Shown here one piece after another: positions 1 to 5,138 of a DNA stretch of 5,138 nucleotides. Location of the stretch: assembly GCA_020846105.1 (NCBI GenBank), contig JADLEN010000066.1:1-5138 (forward strand), in the 5' to 3' direction. The notes below the pieces were generated by a model, which had not been told where the DNA came from, searched no databases, and worked only from the letters and a program-made list of their open reading frames with translations. Made by a program: the position numbers and the translations under genes. The DNA comes from Chitinophagaceae bacterium (GTDB taxonomy: Bacteria > Bacteroidota > Bacteroidia > Chitinophagales > Chitinophagaceae). Position 1 is the first letter of the stretch, and each line of letters opens with the position of its first letter.

Positions 1-1
1 G

Positions 2-511
2 AAATTTGAGTGCTTGACCAGATATGGTATCAAACTTTTTGTTGCTCTCGTAATGCTTACCATTGTTGATGTTGCGGATGTCTACCACTTGCTGAAAAGA
101 ATTGAATGCGGCATCATAATCAGGCTTTAGACCTTTACTAGCATCGCCACCATAAGCCAAAACACCAGAATTGTATGCCTTGTAAGCTATACGAATAAGC
201 TTACTGTCTATTACATCTTTGTCGAAATTGGGCTTTACCTCTAACACCTTCATGTAAGACTTAGAGCTTACATCAATAGCTGTTGGGTCGCTTTCGGCAA
301 GCTTTTCATAAACTTCGCCACGGGTAAACCAAGCATCTCCATCGGTCATTGTTTTTTCGTTTGCTACAGCTTCGTCAATGACAGATATAGCTTTTTTCAT
401 GTCGCCATTTCGCATATATTCTTTGGCAGAATAGATTTTTGCCTTTTGAGCATCGGCAGTACTTACAAAGCCAATTGCGGCAATTGCAATAATTAGTTTT
501 TTCATATCCAT
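2..511 (-). CDS. Exported TPR-like protein, C-terminus beyond the window
   Basis: This reading frame is open from the start codon to the left edge, so about 170 N-terminal residues are visible and the C-terminus is missing. Counting from the ATG at 505, residues 1-19 form a signal peptide: a KK n-region, a hydrophobic core LIIAIAAIGFV, and an ADA|Q cleavage site typical of Bacteroidota exported proteins. The mature part is helical. Residues about 24-50 (YSAKEYMRNGDMKKAISVIDEAV) and 58-92 (AWFTRGEVYEKLA...KVLEVKPNF) have the small/aromatic spacing of tetratricopeptide repeats, and a third helical pair follows at about 104-140 (AYNSGVLAY...AFNSFQQVV). Expected location is the periplasm or outer-membrane periphery. 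TPRs bind proteins, but the partner cannot be inferred. An in-frame ATG two codons upstream (511) is equally possible as start, since neither has a Shine-Dalgarno sequence. It lies 159 bp downstream of rfbC on the same strand and probably has its own promoter. Confidence 0.85.
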   Translation of the reverse strand, partial: MDMKKLIIAIAAIGFVSTADAQKAKIYSAKEYMRNGDMKKAISVIDEAVANEKTMTDGDAWFTRGEVYEKLAESDPTAIDVSSKSYMKVLEVKPNFDKDVIDSKLIRIAYKAYNSGVLAYGGDASKGLKPDYDAAFNSFQQVVDIRNINNGKHYESNKKFDTISGQALKF

Positions 512-574
512 TGTTTAGTAAAATAATATTTAAGGAGTATCAATACGCACAATTTGCGTTTTCAGAATAACGGT

Positions 575-582
575 CAAAAATA
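575..582 (-). promoter_or_regulatory. Candidate -7 box for the TPR gene
   Basis: On the minus strand this reads TATTTTTG, an exact match to the Bacteroidota -7 consensus TAnnTTTG, about 65 nt before the TPR gene start. No TTG sits at the expected -33 spacing. In DNA this AT-rich a six-base match arises often by chance, so this is only a candidate. Confidence 0.3.
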
Positions 583-670
583 GCTTTCAATTTTTATTGT
601 TTTATACTTTTTGATGTGAAACTTCGGTTAAACTATGGCCGCGAGACTAACGGTATATTTCAAAGATTTA

Positions 671-1186
671 TTAAAATGGACTTTCGAAATCATTAAAATT
701 TATAAAACTAGTATCTCGCTCAGACATAATTGGCAATGCACATTCCCAATCGAACCCGAAAGAATTGTATGCAATGCCCGTATCGCTTGCCGGATGATAG
801 CCAGAAGATACTAGATAATAAGTGAGTGCACCTTCGGTCAAAGCTTTAAAGCCATGAGCAAAACCCTCGGGGATATAATAAGCCTTATTATTTTCGGAAG
901 ATAAGATTTGAGCAAATGCCTGACCATATTTAGGCGAGTCTTTACGCAAATCTAATGCCACATCCAATATTTTGCCTACGGGACAAAAAACAATTTTGGC
1001 ATGTTGGTGTGGGGGCAATTGAAAATGCATGCCCCTGATCACGTCTTTCCCAGAAAAGGAATAATAACTTTCTTTAAGTTGGAAATTTATCCCAAAACCC
1101 TGAAAAAGTTGATCGTTAAAAGATTTTACAAACTGACCTCTTGTATCGGCAAAATGGGGTAATTGTATTAATTGAAGTGTATCCAC
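671..1186 (-). CDS. rfbC: dTDP-4-dehydrorhamnose 3,5-epimerase (RmlC/RfbC family)
   Basis: The 171-residue product belongs to the RmlC cupin family. That enzyme epimerises dTDP-4-keto-6-deoxyglucose at C3 and C5, the third step to dTDP-L-rhamnose for surface polysaccharide, in the cytosol. Visible motifs in order: DTRGQF at 14-19, ESYYSFSGKDVIRGMHFQ at 39-56, KIVFCPVGKILDVALDLR at 64-81, YYIPEGFAHGF at 103-113, and SERD at 155-158. By comparison with Salmonella RmlC as I recall it, His54 and Asp158 form the catalytic dyad and Tyr124 is the general acid. The usual WxD after the 'GI' is Tyr-Asn-Ser here (140-142). The start is GTG at 1186, preceded by a weak AAAAGG six bases upstream; no upstream ATG is in frame nearby. 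Length is slightly below the family's usual 180-190. No rmlA, rmlB or rmlD is in view, so another 3- or 3,5-epimerase specificity on a nucleotide sugar cannot be excluded. Confidence 0.9.
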   Translation of the reverse strand: MDTLQLIQLPHFADTRGQFVKSFNDQLFQGFGINFQLKESYYSFSGKDVIRGMHFQLPPHQHAKIVFCPVGKILDVALDLRKDSPKYGQAFAQILSSENNKAYYIPEGFAHGFKALTEGALTYYLVSSGYHPASDTGIAYNSFGFDWECALPIMSERDTSFINFNDFESPF

Positions 1187-1222
1187 TGTAAACCTTTTAT
1201 TTATTGGGTGGTATAATAAGCT

Positions 1223-1251
1223 CGAAAATACAATTAAACCAAAGAATACAA
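1223..1251 (-). promoter_or_regulatory. Candidate rfbC promoter
   Basis: On the minus strand a TTG (1251-1249) is followed after 18 bases by TATTTTCG (1230-1223). This differs at one position from the Bacteroidota -7 box TAnnTTTG and has about the right spacing from the -33 TTG. It would start transcription about 30 nt before the GTG start of rfbC. The assignment rests on pattern only. Confidence 0.3.
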
Positions 1252-1254
1252 AAC

Positions 1255-1285
1255 CAAAAAAAAAGCTTCTCTGTTTTTAAGAGAA
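1255..1285 (-). terminator. Weak hairpin plus T tract between ssb and rfbC
   Basis: Read on the minus strand, TTCTCT and AGAGAA form a 6-bp stem with a 7-nt loop (1285-1267). GC and nine T residues (1264-1256) follow. The layout is that of an intrinsic terminator, but the stem has only two G-C pairs. It lies upstream of the candidate rfbC promoter, so it could block antisense transcripts leaving the ssb region, or it may be chance in AT-rich DNA. Confidence 0.3.
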
Positions 1286-1338
1286 TATTTTATACTTTTA
1301 AGGATTAATAAAACATTAACTAATAGCAATAACGATAT

Positions 1339-1752
1339 ATGAGAGGTGTAAACAAGGTAGTATTGATAGGCAATGTAGGAAAAGACCCCGAAATACAAAA
1401 TTTGGAAGGCAATTTGGTAGTTGCAAAATTCCCTTTGGCCACCACCGAAAACCATAAAGATAAAAATGGCAATAGCGTGTCGCAAACAGAATGGCATACC
1501 ATAGTGTTGTGGCGTGGGCTTGCAGAATTAGCACAAAAATATTTGCATAAAGGCAGTATGATTTATATTGAGGGGCGCATTAAATACCGCCATTGGGAAG
1601 ACAAAGACAAGGTAAAACGGAGTAGTACCGAAATAGTTGCCGACAATTTTGTAATGCTAGACAGAAGGAAAGAAAGTGAAATAAAAATTGACTTAACAGA
1701 CATCAGCACTATTGAAAGTCTGCCGAAGGTTGATGACAATCTTGATTTTTAA
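1339..1752 (+). CDS. ssb: Single-stranded DNA-binding protein (SSB)
   Basis: The 137-residue product is a bacterial SSB, which coats single-stranded DNA in replication, recombination and repair, normally as a tetramer. The OB fold covers residues about 1-107: MRGVNKVVLIGNVGKDPEI at the N-terminus, TEWHTIVLWRGLAELAQKYL at 50-69, GSMIYIEGRI at 72-81, and HWEDKD...TEIVADNFVML at 85-107. Trp52 and Trp86 match the DNA-stacking aromatic positions known in E. coli SSB. The C-terminal tail is only about 30 residues, without the usual Gly/Pro/Gln-rich linker, and ends DDNLDF rather than the canonical DDxPF tip. An in-frame TAA at 1330-1332 makes ATG 1339 the first possible start; there is no Shine-Dalgarno sequence. 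A TACTTTTA at 1293-1300 is a near match to a -7 box but lacks a -33 TTG. The gene is monocistronic: divergent from rfbC and closed by a terminator. It could be the housekeeping SSB or a second paralogue. Confidence 0.95.
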   Translation: MRGVNKVVLIGNVGKDPEIQNLEGNLVVAKFPLATTENHKDKNGNSVSQTEWHTIVLWRGLAELAQKYLHKGSMIYIEGRIKYRHWEDKDKVKRSSTEIVADNFVMLDRRKESEIKIDLTDISTIESLPKVDDNLDF

Positions 1753-1767
1753 AAATAATATTTTAAT

Positions 1768-1806
1768 AACAATGCACCGCAATCTTTTACGGTGCATTGT
1801 TTTTTT
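1768..1806 (+). terminator. Intrinsic terminator of ssb
   Basis: A perfect 12-bp inverted repeat, AACAATGCACCG (1768-1779) and CGGTGCATTGTT (1790-1801), encloses a 10-nt loop and runs into seven T residues (1800-1806). It lies 15 bp after the ssb stop codon. The GC-rich upper stem and the T tract make this a strong rho-independent terminator for plus-strand transcription. The minus-strand exit has no comparable T run, so it is probably one-directional. Confidence 0.9.
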
Positions 1807-1842
1807 AAAAACAAAACCATGGACAACCATTAAATGCACAGC

Positions 1843-1851
1843 TTATCCACA
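1843..1851 (+). other. Perfect DnaA-box sequence
   Basis: TTATCCACA matches the consensus high-affinity DnaA box exactly and sits between the ssb terminator and the cyanophycinase gene, followed by an AT-rich run. It is the only perfect copy I found in the window, and no cluster surrounds it. It is therefore not evidence for an origin; it may be an isolated DnaA site or chance. Confidence 0.3.
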
Positions 1852-1898
1852 ATAATAAAATAGGGAGTAAAATAAAAAACCTCGCATGCTAAAAAGAT

Positions 1899-1906
1899 TA
1901 CCTTTG
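1899..1906 (+). promoter_or_regulatory. Candidate -7 box for cyanophycinase
   Basis: TACCTTTG is an exact match to the Bacteroidota -7 consensus TAnnTTTG, 26 bp before the cyanophycinase ATG, which would give a short leader of about 20 nt. No TTG lies at -33. Because a strong terminator separates this gene from ssb, a promoter must lie in 1807-1932, which supports this candidate. Confidence 0.4.
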
Positions 1907-1932
1907 GCCCTCTTACCAAAAGAAATATTTTA

Positions 1933-2814
1933 ATGACTTCTAAAGGATTTTTAGTTTCGGTGGGTGGCGCAGAAGACAAAGGCACCGACCTCGAGAAAGG
2001 AATTATTGACCGTAACAGATTAGTTTTTTTCGAACTCGGCATACTCAAAAATATCATTTCCTTAATACCATCAGACCAGCAACCAATAGTAGAGGTTATT
2101 ACAACTGCGTCTATGATTCCAGACGAAGTTGCAGATAATTACAAAGCTGCGTTCGGAAAACTTAATTGTAAAAACGTAGGTCATATTCGTATTCGCAATA
2201 GAGAAGATACCAGTAATCCGGAATACTTGGAGCGAATAAAAAATTGTAACTGTGTAATGTTTACAGGTGGCAATCAGCTAAGGCTTTCCTCTATTTTTGG
2301 CGGCACAGAAATGTTACAAATTATCCGAAAAAAGTATGTCGAAGAACCATTTGTAATTGCAGGAACAAGTGCAGGTGCAATGGCAATGAGTACTACCATG
2401 ATTTATGAAGGAAGTGCCGACAAAGCGCACTTAAAAGGAGAAGTGAAAATAACTACAGGCTTGGGTTTTATGCAAGATGTGGTCATCGATTCCCATTTTC
2501 AAAAACGTGGCCGTTTCAACAGATTAGCACAAGCTATTGCAGCACAACCAGGTGCAATAGGTATTGGCCTAGGTGAAGATACTGGTGTGGTAGTGAAAAA
2601 TGACACTGAACTTACTGTAATTGGATCTGGAAGTGTGGTGATAATTGATGGTAAAAACATTGAACACAACAATATTGCCGATATACGATTTGGCAAACCG
2701 CTTTCGATTGAAAATATTATCGTACACATGTTATCTCATGGCGACAAGTTTGACCTTAAATCCCGAAAATATACAGGACTTGCGACAGAAATTGAGGATG
2801 ATGAGGTAGAGTAG
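1933..2814 (+). CDS. cphB: Cyanophycinase (peptidase family S51)
   Basis: The 293-residue product is a cyanophycinase, a serine exopeptidase that releases beta-Asp-Arg dipeptides from cyanophycin. Motifs in order: FLVSVGGAEDKG at 6-17, FTGGNQLRL at 110-118, the nucleophile elbow AGTSAGAMAMS at 143-153, DSHFQKRGRFNRL at 186-198, and GLGEDT at 212-217. From memory of the Synechocystis CphB structure (Ser132, His174, Glu201; pocket Gln101, Asp172, Arg178, Arg180, Arg183), all of these align here at a constant offset of 14: Ser146, His188, Glu215, Gln115, Asp186, Arg192, Arg194, Arg197. The one pocket change is Gln173 to Ser187. There is no signal peptide, so it should act in the cytosol, unlike secreted CphE-type enzymes. 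It is slightly longer than the cyanobacterial protein (about 271 residues), with an acidic C-terminus (EIEDDEVE). It is convergent with an isoaspartyl peptidase that could process its product. No Shine-Dalgarno sequence precedes the ATG. Confidence 0.95.
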   Translation: MTSKGFLVSVGGAEDKGTDLEKGIIDRNRLVFFELGILKNIISLIPSDQQPIVEVITTASMIPDEVADNYKAAFGKLNCKNVGHIRIRNREDTSNPEYLERIKNCNCVMFTGGNQLRLSSIFGGTEMLQIIRKKYVEEPFVIAGTSAGAMAMSTTMIYEGSADKAHLKGEVKITTGLGFMQDVVIDSHFQKRGRFNRLAQAIAAQPGAIGIGLGEDTGVVVKNDTELTVIGSGSVVIIDGKNIEHNNIADIRFGKPLSIENIIVHMLSHGDKFDLKSRKYTGLATEIEDDEVE

Positions 2815-2851
2815 TAATTGCTACTGGAAAACTAAACACAAAATTAACCTT

Positions 2852-2882
2852 ATGGCTATCTATTTATAGATAGCCATTTTTT
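2852..2882 (+). terminator. Intrinsic terminator of cphB, overlapping the 3' end of the peptidase gene
   Basis: ATGGCTATCTA (2852-2862) and TAGATAGCCAT (2867-2877) form a perfect 11-bp stem with a 4-nt loop, followed by T residues to 2882 on the plus strand. It lies 37 bp after the cphB stop. The right arm and loop encode the last residues (MAIYK) of the convergent peptidase, and the left arm contains its TAG stop. On the minus strand the hairpin is followed only by AAGGTTAATTTTG, so termination in that direction looks weaker. Confidence 0.85.
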
Positions 2883-3786
2883 CGCCACCATCACTTTTCT
2901 TATAACCACGATACATACCAGAGCTATTGAAAGGCAATTCAATATTACCTAACTTATCGATAGCAACAAGCCCTCCTTCACCACCTATTTTCACTAGCTT
3001 ATCCATTACCACCAAATCGCAGGCTGCTTGCAGGCTCAGCCCTTTATATTCTATAAGACACGCAATATCATAGGCAACCACACTTCTCATAAATAGCTCG
3101 CCATGCCCGGTACAGCTAATAGCACAGGTATTATCATCGGCCCATGTACCCACGCCTATCAAAGGGCTATCGCCTACCCTACCAAATTGCTTATTGGTCA
3201 TGCCACCGGTAGAAGTTGCAGCAGCAAGATTTCCAAATTTGTCTTTTGCAACTGCACCTACTGTACCCATTTTTTTCTCACTATGGTCTAGTTGCACCTT
3301 GCCTTCAAAAACAGCTTCTTGCCACTGCTCATACCGGTATTGGTTGAAAAAATATGCTGGATTTTCGATAGGCAAATTTTGTGCTATTGCAAAGGCATTA
3401 GCACCAGCACCCGAAAGCAAAACATGTTCTGTACGCTCCATTACCGCTCTCGCTACTTGTACTGGGTTGCGCGCATTACCAATACCACAAACTGCACCTG
3501 CAGTTTTATCCTTGCCATACATTATTGCAGCATCCATTTCATGTTGCCCAGCGTGGTTAAACACGGCACCTTTACCAGCATTAAACAAGGGACAATCTTC
3601 GAGCATGCGCACAGCAGCCTCTACGGCATCCAAGCTAGATGCACCTTGCTGCAATAAGCCAAAACCTGCATCAATAGCTTCTTTTAGCCCAGCCATATAA
3701 GCATCGTATTTTTGGGTTGTCATTGTTTCTGGCGCAATAGTACCTGCACCGCCATGTATGGCTATAGCAAAATCATTTGGGTTCAT
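2860..3786 (-). CDS. iaaA: Isoaspartyl peptidase / plant-type L-asparaginase (Ntn-hydrolase)
   Basis: The 308-residue product is a family T2 threonine hydrolase that splits beta-aspartyl dipeptides and often L-asparagine. It is made as a precursor that cleaves itself before the nucleophile Thr. Visible motifs: AIHGGAGT at 9-16, SSLDAVEAAVRMLEDCPLFNAGKGAVF at 50-76, EMDAAIM at 83-89, the cleavage site KKMG|TVGAVA with Thr175 as the new N-terminus, AAATSTGGMTNKQFGRVGDSP at 188-208, and CTGHGE at 225-230. By comparison with E. coli IaaA as I recall it (Thr179, Thr197, Arg207, Asp210, Thr230), the matching Thr175, Thr193, Arg203, Asp206 and Thr226 all keep an offset of four. Alpha would be 1-174 and beta 175-308. 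There is no signal peptide, so it should be cytosolic. The gene is convergent with cphB and starts 24 bp after a membrane glycosyltransferase gene, so it is probably in an operon with it. The beta-Asp-Arg product of CphB is a plausible substrate by context. Confidence 0.94.
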   Translation of the reverse strand: MNPNDFAIAIHGGAGTIAPETMTTQKYDAYMAGLKEAIDAGFGLLQQGASSLDAVEAAVRMLEDCPLFNAGKGAVFNHAGQHEMDAAIMYGKDKTAGAVCGIGNARNPVQVARAVMERTEHVLLSGAGANAFAIAQNLPIENPAYFFNQYRYEQWQEAVFEGKVQLDHSEKKMGTVGAVAKDKFGNLAAATSTGGMTNKQFGRVGDSPLIGVGTWADDNTCAISCTGHGELFMRSVVAYDIACLIEYKGLSLQAACDLVVMDKLVKIGGEGGLVAIDKLGNIELPFNSSGMYRGYKKSDGGEKMAIYK

Positions 3787-3810
3787 AAATAGAAATTTAG
3801 AGTAATCGAA

Positions 3811-5138
3811 TTACAAATTGGGTAATCTTTCAAAAAACACAAAACCATTTTTTTCGTACAAGACTTTGAGGGTTGGCCATGTACGATATTGATCCGCATC
3901 TTGTATTTTGGTTACAAAAAAAGTAGGTTTGTCTACTGGTCCTGTCATTAACCAAGTTTGGTTGTAATAATTAGGGTTATCGCTAGCATTCTTTTTGCTG
4001 TAAAACAAGTGCGCATAGCTTCTAAAACCCAACACTTGAATATAAACATCTTGCCCAACTTTACTTTCATAAAATTCTATGGCTGCTGCCTGAGTATAAG
4101 CTTCAATTTTGGGTGTAAAATGCAACATTGTAATTTGAATCATAGCTATTTGCACCAGCATCAATAAAGTAATCCCCTTTGCAAAGTCTTTTTTCATATA
4201 AAAAACAGCCACCCAAATAAGCACTAGATATGCAAGCCCAAATCCAGACTCGGCAATACTCCAAGGCACATTAGCTTGCAAATTGGCCACTGCAAAAGGG
4301 TCTTTTATTAATGGAATAATAGAGGTTTTGTAAACGCCAACTATAGGAATGGCTGTAAGCAACAAGCCCCATACCGACCCTACAATGAGCAACAAAACAA
4401 TAACTGATTTTTTAATCGTCAATTGTCGTGCACTTAGTTTTGCAATTTGTACAGCAGCAAGAAAAGTAAGCGGGTAATAGCAAAGAGAACTGTAATGTAC
4501 AATCTTGGTTTTGACAATAGAAAACAGAATGAGTACCACCCAAAAAAGTATCCACATCCATCGCGAAAACTCAGCACCGCTTTCACGATTTACACTCCTA
4601 CGAAATTTGAATTGAAACAAAAAAAGTGATGCCGGAAAACAACCTACCAACAGCACAATAGGGTGATAATACCATGGCTCTTCGTGGTCTGCTATATTTT
4701 GCGAAAAAAGCCCTGCTTGATAACTCAAAAATTCGTTGATAAAATGGGTGCCATTTTTTATAATCTCTACCCCAAACCATAAAGAAGTAACGAATAATGC
4801 AACGAATGCAATGCCTAACAACTGTAACCAGTGATAACCTTTTGCACCTCTATGCAACAATATATATACGCCAAAACTAAGTACAGAAACCAATATTGCA
4901 ACTGGCCCTTTGGTAAGCACTGCAAGGCCAATAAAAAGCCCTGCGAGCATCACATGCAAGACTTTATTGGCATTGATACGCAAACAATAAACTTGAAAAA
5001 ATGAGAGAAAAATGAAGAGATTAAATATGGGGTCTATAATACCCGTTTTGAAATAAAAATGAGGCAACCAAGTAGCGCTATAAAGTAGTACCCACCAAAA
5101 AGCCATTTTTTCATTCACTACTTTTTTGCCAATATAAA
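3811..5138 (-). CDS. GT39/ArnT-like membrane glycosyltransferase, N-terminus beyond the window
   Basis: The frame stays open to the right edge (upstream residues read YIGKKVV before the GTG at 5118), so the gene starts outside the window and lacks perhaps its first hundred residues. Numbering from 5118, about ten to eleven hydrophobic segments lie within residues 5-330, and a soluble C-terminal domain covers about 335-435. Marks of the GT-C, PMT/ArnT-like group are GIIDPIFNLF at 26-35, LTKGPVAILV at 68-77, the periplasmic-loop signature DHEEPWYYHP at 144-153, followed by GCFP, and KTKIVHYSSLCYYP at 203-216. Such enzymes move a sugar from a polyprenyl-phosphate carrier to a lipid or protein on the outer face of the inner membrane. 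The acceptor (lipid A, a glycan or a secreted protein) cannot be told. The catalytic acidic loop expected near the N-terminus is not visible. The downstream peptidase gene begins after 24 bp without a terminator, suggesting co-transcription. The internal GTG at 5118 should not be taken as the start. Confidence 0.88.
   Translation of the reverse strand, partial: YIGKKVVNEKMAFWWVLLYSATWLPHFYFKTGIIDPIFNLFIFLSFFQVYCLRINANKVLHVMLAGLFIGLAVLTKGPVAILVSVLSFGVYILLHRGAKGYHWLQLLGIAFVALFVTSLWFGVEIIKNGTHFINEFLSYQAGLFSQNIADHEEPWYYHPIVLLVGCFPASLFLFQFKFRRSVNRESGAEFSRWMWILFWVVLILFSIVKTKIVHYSSLCYYPLTFLAAVQIAKLSARQLTIKKSVIVLLLIVGSVWGLLLTAIPIVGVYKTSIIPLIKDPFAVANLQANVPWSIAESGFGLAYLVLIWVAVFYMKKDFAKGITLLMLVQIAMIQITMLHFTPKIEAYTQAAAIEFYESKVGQDVYIQVLGFRSYAHLFYSKKNASDNPNYYNQTWLMTGPVDKPTFFVTKIQDADQYRTWPTLKVLYEKNGFVFFERLPNL

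Noticed and set aside
512..670. Possible rfbC terminator or small RNA in the gap before the TPR gene
   Set aside because: I found no stem longer than a few base pairs and no stem followed by a T tract on the minus strand; only a candidate -7 box stands out.
1234..1534. Three overlapping minus-strand frames (60-87 codons) with hydrophobic stretches
   Set aside because: They lie mostly antisense to ssb in different frames, share no family motif, and have no supporting start context.
1797..1839. A second AT-rich inverted repeat (TTGTTTTT / AAAAACAA) and a third copy of the terminator arm (AATGCAC at 1833) after the ssb terminator, suggestive of a switch with alternative pairings
   Set aside because: The alternative stems are far weaker than the 12-bp terminator, no ligand-binding domain is visible, and the third arm is only seven bases.
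1830..2057. Minus-strand frame of 75 codons across the cphB start
   Set aside because: It is antisense to the conserved N-terminus of cyanophycinase, and the spacer part is explained by promoter and terminator signals.
3194..3700. Long plus-strand open frame (168 codons) opposite the isoaspartyl peptidase gene, and another at 3292-3657
   Set aside because: Both are antisense shadows of a gene with a complete active site. Their translations are Ser/Ala/Cys/Pro-rich with no recognisable domain.
4548..4556. GTATCCACA, a one-mismatch DnaA box
   Set aside because: It lies inside the glycosyltransferase coding region, is isolated, and is expected by chance.
5116..5118. GTG as the start codon of the glycosyltransferase
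   Set aside because: The frame continues upstream to the window edge with family-like residues (YIGKKVV), and the expected first membrane segments and catalytic loop would be missing.

Overview
The window reads as an ordinary chromosomal segment of a low-GC Bacteroidota bacterium. The signs are proteins of Bacteroidota type (a secreted TPR protein with an 'ADA-Q' signal-peptidase site, an SSB of the 'MRGVNKVxLIGNxGKDPE' type), the absence of Shine-Dalgarno sequences in front of most genes, and several matches to the Bacteroidota -7 promoter box TAnnTTTG. The genus cannot be told from this alone. No rRNA, tRNA, CRISPR array, insertion sequence or phage gene is visible.

Layout, left to right. 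(1) 2-511, minus: the N-terminal part of an exported TPR-like protein, running off the left edge. (2) 671-1186, minus: an RmlC/RfbC-type dTDP-4-dehydrorhamnose 3,5-epimerase with a GTG start. (3) 1187-1338: a divergent intergenic region with a candidate rfbC promoter and a small hairpin followed by a T tract. (4) 1339-1752, plus: a single-stranded DNA-binding protein, closed by a strong intrinsic terminator at 1768-1806. (5) 1753-1932: a spacer holding that terminator, a perfect DnaA-box sequence and a candidate promoter. (6) 1933-2814, plus: cyanophycinase, with every catalytic residue I can recall for the Synechocystis enzyme in register. (7) 2860-3786, minus: an isoaspartyl peptidase / plant-type asparaginase of the Ntn-hydrolase superfamily, convergent with cyanophycinase. 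A hairpin terminator for cyanophycinase overlaps its last codons. (8) 3811-5138, minus: a GT39/ArnT-like multi-pass membrane glycosyltransferase, open at the right edge and 24 bp upstream of the peptidase, so the two are probably co-transcribed.

The main functional story is the tail-to-tail pair of cyanophycinase and isoaspartyl peptidase. The first cuts cyanophycin (multi-L-arginyl-poly-L-aspartate) into beta-Asp-Arg dipeptides, and the second is the kind of enzyme that splits beta-aspartyl dipeptides into free amino acids. Neither has a signal peptide, so the pair points to intracellular use of cyanophycin or of beta-aspartyl dipeptides. Cyanophycin synthetase (cphA) is not in the window. 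I see no clearly undescribed system here; the notable points are the catabolic pair, the terminator embedded in the peptidase gene, an isolated DnaA box, and a few small sequence departures in otherwise standard proteins.
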